64,000 bases of DNA from SAR324 cluster bacterium. GTDB taxonomy: Bacteria > SAR324 > XYD2-FULL-50-16 > HCM1. A program made the position numbers and the translations under genes. The stretch is from NCBI GenBank assembly GCA_002995645.1, contig PUHO01000012.1:115132-179131 (forward strand). The letters run 5' to 3'. Shown here piece after piece: positions 46,850 through 55,617 of the stretch (positions within the stretch are counted from its first letter, which is position 1; every line of letters begins with the position of its first letter). The notes beneath the pieces were generated by a model. That model saw only the letters and a program-made list of their open reading frames with translations. It did no database searches and was not told the origin of the DNA.

Positions 46850-48268
46850 ATGGATAAATCTTTTAAATGGATTGCTTTTATCGGCTTATTGTTGGTTGCT
46901 TTAGTCGCTTCATGCTTTATGGCTTTTGAAGCTGGTCAGTTTTATCAACGATTTTATCCTGAACAGATTAGCTTTATTCAAATGGGCTTTTTAGCCGCCT
47001 TTTTGAATGAAATTTTTATGGCAATCATGGCTGGCGTCTGGTTGCCACAAATTCAATTTGCTAAACTTAGTTTAGTACATCCGGCTAATATCCTGTTTAA
47101 ATTCTTACTTATTCTTCTTTTTTGCGTTTCTGTTGGCGGTGCGGTTTTTCATGCTATTGAACCACGATTAGCTGTTTTGCAAAAACAATCTAACGACGCT
47201 AATTTATTACATCTTTTAAATAACGAGCAACAACAAAGCGAACACAATATGCAAGTGTTTGCCAAGCAAAGACAAAGGCTAAACGCCGCGTTAACGGCAA
47301 AATCACAAAGAGAAGAGCAACGTCTTCGCCATCAAGTAATATTAAGACATAAATCAACAACTGTGCTATGGTTTGAAGTAGCGTTAATGGTTTTATTACG
47401 TATTGTTGTGCAAATGGCAAATTTATGTTCCGTTTGGTTGGCCGGTTGGATATATCGTTCTCAAAGCTATGATCGTAAACGAAAAAATAAACGCAGTGTT
47501 GTGGTGAATAACGAAACAACACCGGCGTTAGCAGATCAAAAGCAAGAAAAAGCGCTTGTTGCAGAAAAAGTAGAGGAAAATACAAAAAAAGAAATAGTTA
47601 AAGATGATAAATTGGCTATGCCTTTTGCACATTTGCAAACTGAAAATAGCAACCTAGCTAAGAAAGAAAGTTCGCAAACTTGGGAACCGGCAGTAAAAGA
47701 GCAGGTTAGTTTACAAGTGAAGCCAAAAAGCAACGTTTTGCAACCAACAGTAAAAGAACGGACTGATTTACGTGTAAAAGAACAAAATACTACTGTACAA
47801 GAAGAAGTTAAAAAAACAGCGCGTGTGCAGGTGTCTCCCGTTAATACGACTCCGCAACCAACAGTAAAAGAACAAAATACTACTTTACAAGAAGAAGTTA
47901 AAAAAACAGCGCGTGTACAGGTGTCTCCCGTTAATACGACTTCGCAACCAGAAGTAAAAGAACAAGTAAAGCAAAAGCAACCTTTAGATAAAGTGCTTAA
48001 CTCCCGTCCTAATATGCAAACGCTAACGTTAGCAAGCGAAGAAAAAGACAAGCTGCGAAAAATGGAACAATATATACAAGGTATCCAAAAATTATTTTTG
48101 CAACGTTCTGAAGGGGTGCAAATAGCGGATATTTGTAATTCAATAAATGAAAATGAAGCGTATGTTAGGAAGATTATAGCAGCTAGAGATATTCGCTTTT
48201 TTGATGAGATACAAACTATCTATCGTAAACTTAAGGAATTGCGAGAACAACAACTAGCAATTGGATAA
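46850..48268 (+). CDS. Membrane protein with coiled-coil and in-frame tandem repeats
   Basis: The 472-residue protein has about four N-terminal membrane segments (residues 7-30, 45-65, 80-103 and 170-200), with a Gln-rich coiled coil between the third and fourth (LLNNEQQQSEHNMQVFAKQRQ). A charged Lys/Glu/Thr-rich region (215-400) contains two near-identical 30-residue units (VKEQNTT(V/L)QEEVKKTAR followed by VQVSPVNTT). The C-terminal 75 residues (LRKMEQYIQGIQKLFLQRSE onward) form a helical domain with a helix-turn-helix-like segment (VQIADICNSINENEAYVRKI). Function is unknown. Its 3' end is duplicated twice downstream. Confidence 0.6.
   Translation: MDKSFKWIAFIGLLLVALVASCFMAFEAGQFYQRFYPEQISFIQMGFLAAFLNEIFMAIMAGVWLPQIQFAKLSLVHPANILFKFLLILLFCVSVGGAVFHAIEPRLAVLQKQSNDANLLHLLNNEQQQSEHNMQVFAKQRQRLNAALTAKSQREEQRLRHQVILRHKSTTVLWFEVALMVLLRIVVQMANLCSVWLAGWIYRSQSYDRKRKNKRSVVVNNETTPALADQKQEKALVAEKVEENTKKEIVKDDKLAMPFAHLQTENSNLAKKESSQTWEPAVKEQVSLQVKPKSNVLQPTVKERTDLRVKEQNTTVQEEVKKTARVQVSPVNTTPQPTVKEQNTTLQEEVKKTARVQVSPVNTTSQPEVKEQVKQKQPLDKVLNSRPNMQTLTLASEEKDKLRKMEQYIQGIQKLFLQRSEGVQIADICNSINENEAYVRKIIAARDIRFFDEIQTIYRKLKELREQQLAIG
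47774..47953 (+). repeat. In-gene 90-base tandem duplication
   Basis: The sequence from 47774 (GTAAAAGAACAAAATACTAC) recurs at 47864, period 90 bases or 30 codons, with only a few changes between copies. It keeps the frame of the 46850 gene. Confidence 0.85.
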
Positions 48269-48552
48269 TACTTATTTTTTGCTCTTTAGGGGTGCAAGTA
48301 AGGGATCTTTGTAATTCGCTTTTTTGATGAGATACAAACTATCTATCGTAAACTTAAGGAATTGCGAGAACAACAACTAGCAATTGGATAATACTTGTTT
48401 TGTACTCTTTAGGGGTGCAAGAAAGGGATCTTTGTAATTTGCTTTTTTGATGAGATACAAGCTATCTATCGTAAACTTAAGGAATTGCGGGAATAATAAC
48501 TAGCAGTTGGATACTGCTTATTTTTTGCTTTTTACTTGTTTTGTACTCTTTG
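48269..48552. repeat. Two tandem copies of the 3' ends of convergent genes
   Basis: Two copies of a roughly 120-base unit follow the stop of the 46850 gene, starting at about 48290 and 48411 with AGGGGTGCAAG. Each contains the last 70 bases of that gene almost unchanged (GATGAGATACAAACTATCTA, AAACTTAAGGAATTGCG), its stop region, and then TTATTTTTTGCT or CTTGTTTTGTACTCTTT. The latter is the 3' end of the convergent gene at 48518. Each copy also lacks an internal 55-base segment found in the original (from after ATTTGTAATTC to ATTCGCTTTTTTG). Confidence 0.8.
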
Positions 48553-49258
48553 TAGTTTTTTGTACAACTGGGGAAGGATCTAGAGAACTAAGGAACTCTA
48601 TTTTTATAAGTCTAAACGCACTGTTTTTTGTTAGGATATTACGTGTATCCATTTCTAAGCCAACACTAGTTACGTTGTCTATATGCTCTATTCCAAAAAC
48701 ATCACTAAATTCTTTTTCAAGGTTAATAGTGGTAACAATTTTTTGATTACTACGTACAGGACAAGTTCGGCAAACGTATCTTCCTGTGTCTTTATAATAA
48801 TGTCCTAGAAAAATATCACTTCTGTCTATGTTATTAACAAAGAAAGAAAGGAAATAAGGTACTGCCGGCATATAGAAACGACCGCTTGGGCGCGGCGTTG
48901 TCCCAAAACTCACCATAACGGCTAAAAGTTGTCTTCTCGTATTTTCAGCCCAGCTATTGATAAGAGGAAAATGCGTAAAATACCAAGTAATACGTAAATA
49001 TTTAGCAGGGAAAGGTTTTTTAAATTTGTTTAGGTAAAAAAGAAAGCCTCCGGACGGAGGATCAAAAACAAGACCACGATTAGTTTTATATATACGTAAA
49101 GCACTGAAATCATATTTTTTTTCAAAGCCTATACTACGAAGGTATTCTCGCCCGTCTTGGATTTTACTTTCCTTGGTAAAGTCAAGAACGTATTGTGTTT
49201 TTCCGTAAGCGGTGGCAACAATACAAATAAAAATAACGAAAAGAAAGATTTTTTTCAT
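48518..49258 (-). CDS. Exported protein of unknown function
   Basis: This 246-residue protein has a signal peptide (KKIFLFVIFICIVATAYGKT). It contains LRITWYFTHFPLINSWAENTRRQ and a VAVMVSFG-type strand (LLAVMVSFGTTPRPSGRFY), which suggests a beta-sandwich reminiscent of DUF3047-like periplasmic proteins; this is a weak resemblance. A CRTCP pair may form a disulfide. The last 15 residues are a basic Lys/Thr/Ser tail that overlaps the duplicated sequence downstream. Confidence 0.6.
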   Translation of the reverse strand: MKKIFLFVIFICIVATAYGKTQYVLDFTKESKIQDGREYLRSIGFEKKYDFSALRIYKTNRGLVFDPPSGGFLFYLNKFKKPFPAKYLRITWYFTHFPLINSWAENTRRQLLAVMVSFGTTPRPSGRFYMPAVPYFLSFFVNNIDRSDIFLGHYYKDTGRYVCRTCPVRSNQKIVTTINLEKEFSDVFGIEHIDNVTSVGLEMDTRNILTKNSAFRLIKIEFLSSLDPSPVVQKTTKSTKQVKSKK

Positions 49259-49371
49259 ATGCTAAAAATATTAATTTACAACTAACAACAGTATTCTAGC
49301 GTTGTAAGATACTACGTTATCATAATTTAGATTAAAATACAAGAATGATCTATTTTATTTTGAATTCTAGT

Positions 49372-49401
49372 TTGACATTATTTTAAAGTGCATGATAGTA
49401 T
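49372..49401 (+). promoter_or_regulatory. Sigma70-type promoter upstream of the ppiD-like gene
   Basis: TTGACA (49372-49377) and TAGTAT (49396-49401) are separated by 18 bases, and lie 52 bases before the ATG at 49454. The -35 box is a full consensus match. Confidence 0.6.
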
Positions 49402-49453
49402 AAAAAATAATTTTTTACTATAAATTAAAACGTTTCAGCTAAGGTTTAGAGCT

Positions 49454-51319
49454 ATGCTTACATTAATGAGAAATAATTTACAATCCCCTTTTATGAAATT
49501 ATTGGTGTTTGTCGTTGTCATTGTGATGGGATTTTGGGGAGTAACAACATATAGTAGTCAAAGTCTAAATATAGTCGCTACTGTTGGCGGAGAAGAGATT
49601 CCCGTTTCGGCTTATCAAGAAGCATGGCAAGCTTTTTCCATGCAAATACGACAAAATGATCAAATTAAAGATTTTGAACAATATGCAGAAAGCTTTAATT
49701 TGCGACATAAAATTTTAGACAGATTAGTTAATGAATCTTTATTATTACAATTAGCAAAATCAAACGGTCTAAACGTTACAAAAGAAGAAATAGCTTCTTT
49801 TATATATAATTCGCCGTCATTTCAAACAGACGGAAGATTTGATATGGATAAATACAATACGATTATTGACCAGTCAAATCAATCCAAAAATGATTATGAA
49901 AACAAATTGCAAAAAGAATTGTTAAGAAGTAAATTTTTCACATTAGTAGGCGGTTTGCGATTTGTGTCTGAAAGTGCGACAAAAACAAATTATATATTAA
50001 AAAATACAAATTATCGTGTAAAATATTTTGCTATTAATAAAGAAGCTTTTGCAAAAAATGTTAAAGCGACTGATAAAGAAATAAAAGATTATTATAATAA
50101 ACATAAAGCAAATTATAAAACAGAACAAACGTATGATTTAGATTATGCCGTATTAACCGCGGATTCGCTTGTTTCTAAAGATCAAATCTCACAAAAAGCA
50201 ATAGATAGATTTTATAATCATAATAAACAATTATTTCCAGCAAATGTTAAAACAAAAATAGATTTTATTACAGTTCCTTATAAAGATCATGCTACAATTA
50301 GCAAAGTATATGCTGAGTTAAAGAAAAATCCAAAATCGATTAAGCATATAGCAAAGCAATATAAAGCGGCTAAAGTTAAATATACAACAATGCCATGGAA
50401 GACAAAGAAACAGTTAGAAAGTACATTTTTAAAGCAAGATTTTACAAAAGTTAAAGTTAATAACGTATTGCGCCCTTTTGTTAAAGACGGTCATTCTTAT
50501 CTTGTTCGTGTTGTAGATAGGAAAGTTGACAAAGAAAGCCAAGCGGCAATTAACGAGCAAATTACTAACAAAATCTTAGTTGCCAAAAGAACGCGTAAGT
50601 TACAAAGTCAAAAAGACAAGTATGCTTCTATTACAGATGCTGATAAAATGAATGAAATTGTAACAAGTCATAAATTAAAATGGCAAACATTAACTAAATT
50701 TAAGTACGGAGCACCGGCTTCCGGCAATCTTGATCAAGTTGCTTTATGGCAAGCGTTAACTAAACGTAAAAAAGAAAAAGTAGGGGTAGCTCAATCAGTA
50801 AAACAATTAGTTTTTTATAAGATAAAAAAGATTAACCCGGCAAAGCAAAAAACGTTTGATCAAGTGAAAGATCAAGTTAAGCAGCAAGTTTTAAGTGATA
50901 AGCAACAACAATACTTGTCTAAACAATTAAAGCAATGGGGACAAGATATTACTTCACAAGCTAGGTTTAATAGTGTAGTAAGTAAGTATAAATTACAATC
51001 AAAAGAAGCGCAGTACACACATGACAACGCTAAAATTAGCGGCATGTTTATACCTAGTAATATTGCAGGGAAATTACGAGTGGCAAAAGAAAAGCAAGCA
51101 ATTGCCTTTCAAAGTTTTGGCAACGGTTATGTAATTTATATTTCCCAGGTAATGAAGCCAAATGAAAATAACGCTGATTTTAAAGATAAGTTAGCAGGTT
51201 TTCAAAAGCAAGAAGAGCAAGAAACGGCTATACAATTTTTAGAAGATTTAATAGCAATACAAAAGAAAAAATTAACTATTACATATAATCAAGACGTGCT
51301 AAAAGCCTTGAAAATATAA
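49454..51319 (+). CDS. ppiD: PpiD/SurA-like periplasmic chaperone, membrane-anchored
   Basis: The 621-residue protein has one N-terminal membrane anchor (LLVFVVVIVMGFWGVTTY, residues 17-34) and a SurA_N-type domain (IVATVGGEEIPVSAYQEAWQ, ILDRLVNESLLLQLAKSNGL, YNSPSFQTDGRFDMDKY). A degenerate parvulin-like part around residues 260-360 lacks clear active-site residues, and a long basic helical C-terminal region follows. Length matches E. coli PpiD (623). PpiD sits at the periplasmic face of the Sec translocon and helps newly exported proteins. It heads a cluster of five genes on the plus strand. Confidence 0.85.
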   Translation: MLTLMRNNLQSPFMKLLVFVVVIVMGFWGVTTYSSQSLNIVATVGGEEIPVSAYQEAWQAFSMQIRQNDQIKDFEQYAESFNLRHKILDRLVNESLLLQLAKSNGLNVTKEEIASFIYNSPSFQTDGRFDMDKYNTIIDQSNQSKNDYENKLQKELLRSKFFTLVGGLRFVSESATKTNYILKNTNYRVKYFAINKEAFAKNVKATDKEIKDYYNKHKANYKTEQTYDLDYAVLTADSLVSKDQISQKAIDRFYNHNKQLFPANVKTKIDFITVPYKDHATISKVYAELKKNPKSIKHIAKQYKAAKVKYTTMPWKTKKQLESTFLKQDFTKVKVNNVLRPFVKDGHSYLVRVVDRKVDKESQAAINEQITNKILVAKRTRKLQSQKDKYASITDADKMNEIVTSHKLKWQTLTKFKYGAPASGNLDQVALWQALTKRKKEKVGVAQSVKQLVFYKIKKINPAKQKTFDQVKDQVKQQVLSDKQQQYLSKQLKQWGQDITSQARFNSVVSKYKLQSKEAQYTHDNAKISGMFIPSNIAGKLRVAKEKQAIAFQSFGNGYVIYISQVMKPNENNADFKDKLAGFQKQEEQETAIQFLEDLIAIQKKKLTITYNQDVLKALKI

Positions 51320-51342
51320 ATTAATACATAATAAAGAGGGAT

Positions 51343-51543
51343 ATGGAAGACTTAATTAAAGAAATTGAAGCAAAAACAGAACAAGCAATTGAAAAAATTA
51401 AGCAATTACAAATTAAGGTTGAAGAATTAGAGAAAGAAAAGGAAGACGACACAGCTAAATTGAAACAGTTAGCAGAGAAACTAACTGTTCTTGATGTAGA
51501 AGCGCCGCAAAAAGAAGATCAATATTCTCTTAGTAACTATTAA
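51343..51543 (+). CDS. Small coiled-coil protein
   Basis: The 66-residue product is nearly all a Glu/Lys-rich coiled coil with heptad spacing (EIEAKTEQAIEKIKQLQIKV, EELEKEKEDDTAKLKQLAEK), followed by a short tail ending SLSNY. It resembles SlyX- or ZapB-type small coiled coils only in general character. It starts 23 bases after the ppiD-like stop and precedes the TolB-N-like gene, with an AGAGGGA ribosome-binding site in front of the ATG. Confidence 0.7.
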   Translation: MEDLIKEIEAKTEQAIEKIKQLQIKVEELEKEKEDDTAKLKQLAEKLTVLDVEAPQKEDQYSLSNY

Positions 51544-51567
51544 TCTATAATCTTTACGGCGTACTAT

Positions 51568-52596
51568 ATGCTTAAAAGAATAGTACTTGTTTCTATATTT
51601 TTACTAGTAGCATCATATGGGCAAGCAAAGCAAATTAAAATTGCCGTTTTCCCATGGGTGAAGCAATCTATTCAAAGCGAAACATATAGCGCATTAGGTT
51701 TGTATGCTAGAGAGTATTTAGTATCTTTGTTAAAAAAAGATAAGAAAAACTATTTATTTTCAACGCAAACTTTAGTCTTGTGGCAAGCACATCATAAAGA
51801 TAAAGAAAACGTATTTCCTGCAGATATTGTTATTGTGGGACATTACCAACAAGTTGGTAAATGGTTTTATATACAAATAGAGATTATAGAAAAAGCAAAA
51901 AATTTAAAACGTACGTTTACTTTAAAAGAAAGTGAATTATCTACTTTGTTCCAACAAAAAATAATTCCACTTTTACAACAAAAGCAGATACTATCTTTAC
52001 AAAATAAGACGGTTCCTTCGTTTGTTTGGACTACAAATAAAGATATTCGTAATTTATTTTTTCTATCCCAAGCAATATACACAAATCAAATTATTTCTTT
52101 AGCTTTAATACAGGATTTAAGCAAAAAAATTAATCCAAGAACAAGCCCGGAAGTTTCTGTTGCTATGTTAATGGAAGCAAAGATATTGTATGCGGCAAGA
52201 CGTAAAAGCAAAATGTTAAGGGAACAAACCTTGCGGCAAGCTATTGTTTTTTTGCAACAAGCCTTATTGTATCACAAACATAATGCAAGCTTGCATCGGT
52301 TGCTATCTGAAGCTTACGCTCTTCTTGGAACGTATAATACATGGGTATATAAAACGGCGAATCAAGCTTTACAGTTAGATCCGTATGATATAACGTCTTT
52401 GTTTTTACGTGCTTTTGCCATAGGCTGGGAAAATCAAGCGGCAATGGAAGATTTAAACACATTAATAAAACAATATCCGTGGTTATGGCAGGAAGTGACT
52501 ATGCCAACTTCTCTTTTTCAACAAGGGCATTTTGACTTAGAGCTATCGAAAGCACATTCTTTTTGGAAAAATTATCAGCAAAAAAAGAAAAACTAA
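51568..52596 (+). CDS. Exported TolB-N/CsgG-like protein with TPR helices
   Basis: The 342-residue protein has a signal peptide (MLKRIVLVSIFLLVASYGQA). Residues 22-130 (IKIAVFPWVKQSIQSETYSA, REYLVSLLKKDKKNYL, PADIVIVGHYQQVGKWFYIQ) resemble TolB-N-like domains that bind lipoprotein partners in the periplasm. Residues 180-330 contain TPR-like helices (AIVFLQQALLYHKHNASLHR, ANQALQLDPYDITSLFLRAF). It overlaps the next gene by 1 base, suggesting that the two products act together, perhaps in an envelope complex. Confidence 0.7.
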   Translation: MLKRIVLVSIFLLVASYGQAKQIKIAVFPWVKQSIQSETYSALGLYAREYLVSLLKKDKKNYLFSTQTLVLWQAHHKDKENVFPADIVIVGHYQQVGKWFYIQIEIIEKAKNLKRTFTLKESELSTLFQQKIIPLLQQKQILSLQNKTVPSFVWTTNKDIRNLFFLSQAIYTNQIISLALIQDLSKKINPRTSPEVSVAMLMEAKILYAARRKSKMLREQTLRQAIVFLQQALLYHKHNASLHRLLSEAYALLGTYNTWVYKTANQALQLDPYDITSLFLRAFAIGWENQAAMEDLNTLIKQYPWLWQEVTMPTSLFQQGHFDLELSKAHSFWKNYQQKKKN

Positions 52597-53609
52597 TGAA
52601 GAAACTTGTAGGCGTTATTATATTAATCTCTCTTTTGCTTTCAGGGTGTAGCTATAATTATTATATAGGTACGCAACTAGAAAAGCAGAAACGCTATGAA
52701 GAGGCTCATTTAGCGTATCACAAGGCGCTTGTTCGTTCTTGGTTTGGTCTCTATAAATCAGATACCGATCGTATGGCTAAACTTGTTAGTGAAGACATGC
52801 AAGAAAGATATCATCGTTATTTAGATAATGGTAATTATGCAATGGCATATGATGTCTTAAACCGGGTTATTGAATTAGATCCGGAAAATAAAGAAATTCA
52901 AGAAGAATATCAAAAATGGGCACATATTTTGATTGCAGGCAAGTTGCACCTGTCTTTTGATCATTTAGGAAGAATTCCGGTTGCTGATGATATGCGTTTA
53001 GAAATAGAAATTAATACGCCGCAAAAGCGAGTACTCACTTCTACTATTGATATACAAAATTCTCTTTTTTTCATAGAAGATGCAATTTATGAAATGAAGC
53101 CGGAAGACTTACTTGCCTATACGATTCGTTCTGTTAAATTAGAAATACAAAATCAAGCTTTATTTAGCCGTGATATTGTATTTGCTTCTTTTGGACAAGC
53201 AAAGTTAGTAAAAAAACAAGGCGCGCTAGTCTTGCAACCATTGAGTACGCCGCAAATAATTGCAAAAGGAGCAATTCCAAGTACAGTATGGAGCAAATCG
53301 ATAGCAAGACAAGTTTTTGCTAATCAAAATAAATACAGCATGGCTATACATAATCAAGTTGTGCACGTTTCTTCGGCGCAAGGAGCGAGTTATCTTCCGG
53401 CGGCTATTTATGCAAATACAAAAACAAAACAGTATTTTATAAGCTTTAATTCTGTACTTGTAAAACAAAATAGAGTAAAGCAAAGTGAATGGAAGGTACA
53501 AAGAGAAAAAGAAGATGAAGATTATATTTCTCTTTTAAAGGGTAATTATACGTTACTTCCTTACTTACAATATACTAATAAACCGGTTTATATTGAATTA
53601 GCGAATTAA
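52596..53609 (+). CDS. Lipoprotein with TPR-like helices
   Basis: I use the ATG at 52596, which overlaps the preceding stop by 1 base; an upstream in-frame codon at 52563 would overlap more. The 337-residue product has a clear lipobox (SLLLSGCS, Cys at about residue 17). An early TPR-like pair follows (RYEEAHLAYHKALVRS, NYAMAYDVLNRVIELDPENK). Beyond residue 130 the domain is beta-rich with no named family recognised. It is likely an outer-membrane or inner-membrane lipoprotein partnering with the TolB-N-like protein. Confidence 0.7.
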   Translation: MKKLVGVIILISLLLSGCSYNYYIGTQLEKQKRYEEAHLAYHKALVRSWFGLYKSDTDRMAKLVSEDMQERYHRYLDNGNYAMAYDVLNRVIELDPENKEIQEEYQKWAHILIAGKLHLSFDHLGRIPVADDMRLEIEINTPQKRVLTSTIDIQNSLFFIEDAIYEMKPEDLLAYTIRSVKLEIQNQALFSRDIVFASFGQAKLVKKQGALVLQPLSTPQIIAKGAIPSTVWSKSIARQVFANQNKYSMAIHNQVVHVSSAQGASYLPAAIYANTKTKQYFISFNSVLVKQNRVKQSEWKVQREKEDEDYISLLKGNYTLLPYLQYTNKPVYIELAN

Positions 53610-53617
53610 AAATAAGA

Positions 53618-54722
53618 ATGAATTTAGCAGAATTAAAAAAAGAAGCGGCTATTTTATTGGAAAGGATAAAGTTAAGCAAGGAGTCGCTTTGACATAGCAA
53701 AGACAAAAGAAATATATGAACAATTGCTTGTTAAAACGCAAGAGCCTAATTTTTGGGAGCAACAAGACGCGCAAACGAGTATAAGTCAACTTGCTGAAAA
53801 GAAACAATTTTTGTCTAAATGGGAACAGATTATAGAAAAGCAAGAAGATGTTAAAGCCGTATTGGAAATTATTGAAACAGAGGAAACGGAAGAATTTATA
53901 ACTGAAGCTACAACGTATATAGGTGAATTAACGCAATTACTAGATACGTTTGATTTATACCATTTGCTAAGTGGAAAACATGATAAATCTAGCGCTATTA
54001 TTTCTATTAATGCCGGAGCCGGTGGAACGGAAGCAAGAGATTGGGCTTCTATGTTATGCCGTATGTATATGCGTTGGGCAGAAGAAGCGAATTATAAAGC
54101 TAAGATTTTAGATATCTTAAAAGAAGACGGCGGCATAAAATACGTTGCTATTAGTATTGAAGGAAGCTATGTATACGGCTATGCTAAGCAGGAAACAGGG
54201 GTACATCGATTAGTACGTATATCGCCTTTTGACTCGAATAAAAGAAGGCATACTTCATTTGCAGCAGTAGAAGTCTTGCCAGATATGGAGGAAACAAGCG
54301 AAGATATTGAAATTGCTACGTCTGATTTACGAATAGATACGTTTCGCGCCAGTGGCGCCGGGGGGCAACATGTAAATACGACTGATTCGGCAGTTCGTAT
54401 TTTACATATTCCTACAGGTATTACAGTACAATGCCAAAATGAAAGATCGCAACATAGCAATAAAGCAACGGCAATGAAATTGTTAAAAGCGACTTTAGCG
54501 GCAGAAGAGGAAAAAGCTAAGCAAGAAGAAAAAAATAAAGTGAATGCAGAGAAAAAAGAAATAGCATGGGGGAGTCAAGTTCGTAGCTATATAATGCAGC
54601 CTTATCAAATGGTAAAAGATCATCGTAGCAATATTGAAATAGGAGACGTCCAAGCCGTACTTGACGGTAAATTAAGCGAATTATTAGAAAAGAATTTACG
54701 TTTTTTATCTAATACAACATAA
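53618..54722 (+). CDS. prfB: Peptide chain release factor 2, with programmed +1 frameshift
   Basis: RF2 reads UAA and UGA stop codons. The first 24 codons run from ATG at 53618 to the in-frame TGA at 53690-53692; shifting +1 continues as DIAKTKEIYEQ to 54722, giving a full-length protein of about 367 residues. The SPF anticodon-reading motif (RISPFDSNKRRH) and the peptidyl-hydrolysis GGQ motif (RASGAGGQHVNTTDSAVRI) are both present. The open frame starting at 53724 is only the post-shift part. It lies 8 bases after the lipoprotein gene and 20 bases before pheA. Confidence 0.93.
53678..53693 (+). promoter_or_regulatory. RF2 programmed +1 frameshift site
   Basis: AAGGAG (53678-53683) lies three bases before CTT (53687-53689), followed by TGA (53690-53692) and C. 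This Shine-Dalgarno-like element plus CTT-TGA-C is the classical autoregulatory frameshift site of RF2: low RF2 slows reading of UGA and favours slippage. Confidence 0.93.
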
Positions 54723-54742
54723 AAATAGTTGCAATATATTGT

Positions 54743-55597
54743 ATGACTTTACCAAAACAATTAGAAACGATTCAAAGAATATATACATTAGGTCCGCCCG
54801 GAACTTTTAGTGAGTATGCGGCAAGTCAAATTAAAAAGAATGAAAAGCAAGAAATTTGTTATGCTGTTTCTTTAGTAGACGTGCTAGAAAAAACAAAGCA
54901 AGATAAGCACGCTATTGGCATAGTCCCGGTAGAAAATTCAACGGCAGGTAGCGTTTTAATTGTATGGAAACATTTAGTTAAGCTAGGCTTAGCAATAGAG
55001 CAAGAACTTATTTTACCTATACAGTTTACTATCCTTGCTGAAACGGCACTAGCAGACGTTAAAAACTTATATTGTCATAATATGGCATATGAACAGGTAA
55101 GGGAGTTTTTAACTAAGTATATGCCGTCAGTAGAGCCTAAATTTTGCAAGTCTAATGTAAGTGCGGCAAAACACTTTATGGGGAACCAAAAAGAACAGGC
55201 TGCTTTAATTCCTCGTCACCTTAGTCGGCAAAATCGTATATACCAACAATATATTAAGGCAGAGGACGTACAAGATTCTAAACATAATAAAACGCGTTTT
55301 TTTGTTGTAATGAAAAAAGACGAAGCGTATCAATTTGATTTTACAAGAAATAAAACTTCTCTTTTTGTGCGATTCGAAGAAGATCACCCGTCTTTACTTT
55401 TTTCTTTACTAGAAATCTTCCACATATATGATATTAATTTGAGTTACCTTCATTCTGTGGCTTCTGCGGTGAAACTGTGGAAATATAATTTTTTCATTGA
55501 TTTTTATAATAACCAATATACGCAAGAATGCCTTACTATGTTGCAAAAGAAAAATATTAATTTTACGATATTAGGTTGTTATGATTTTGATAAATAA
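54743..55597 (+). CDS. pheA: Prephenate dehydratase
   Basis: This enzyme decarboxylates and dehydrates prephenate to phenylpyruvate for phenylalanine. The motifs are TLGPPGTFSEYAA near the start, GIVPVENSTAGSV, and the catalytic TRF motif (NKTRFFVV) near residue 190. The ACT regulatory domain follows (LFVRFEEDHPSLLFSLLEIF). No chorismate mutase domain is fused, so chorismate must be supplied by another protein. The 284-residue length is normal for the single-domain form. It lies 20 bases after prfB. Confidence 0.92.
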   Translation: MTLPKQLETIQRIYTLGPPGTFSEYAASQIKKNEKQEICYAVSLVDVLEKTKQDKHAIGIVPVENSTAGSVLIVWKHLVKLGLAIEQELILPIQFTILAETALADVKNLYCHNMAYEQVREFLTKYMPSVEPKFCKSNVSAAKHFMGNQKEQAALIPRHLSRQNRIYQQYIKAEDVQDSKHNKTRFFVVMKKDEAYQFDFTRNKTSLFVRFEEDHPSLLFSLLEIFHIYDINLSYLHSVASAVKLWKYNFFIDFYNNQYTQECLTMLQKKNINFTILGCYDFDK

Positions 55598-55617
55598 TTT
55601 AGTGTGAATAGCAAAAT

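Noticed and set aside
47536..48051. A 171-codon Ser/Cys/Thr-rich minus-strand open frame
   Set aside because: It is a shadow of the Lys/Glu/Thr-rich part of the 46850 gene; its composition reflects the complement of repeated codons.
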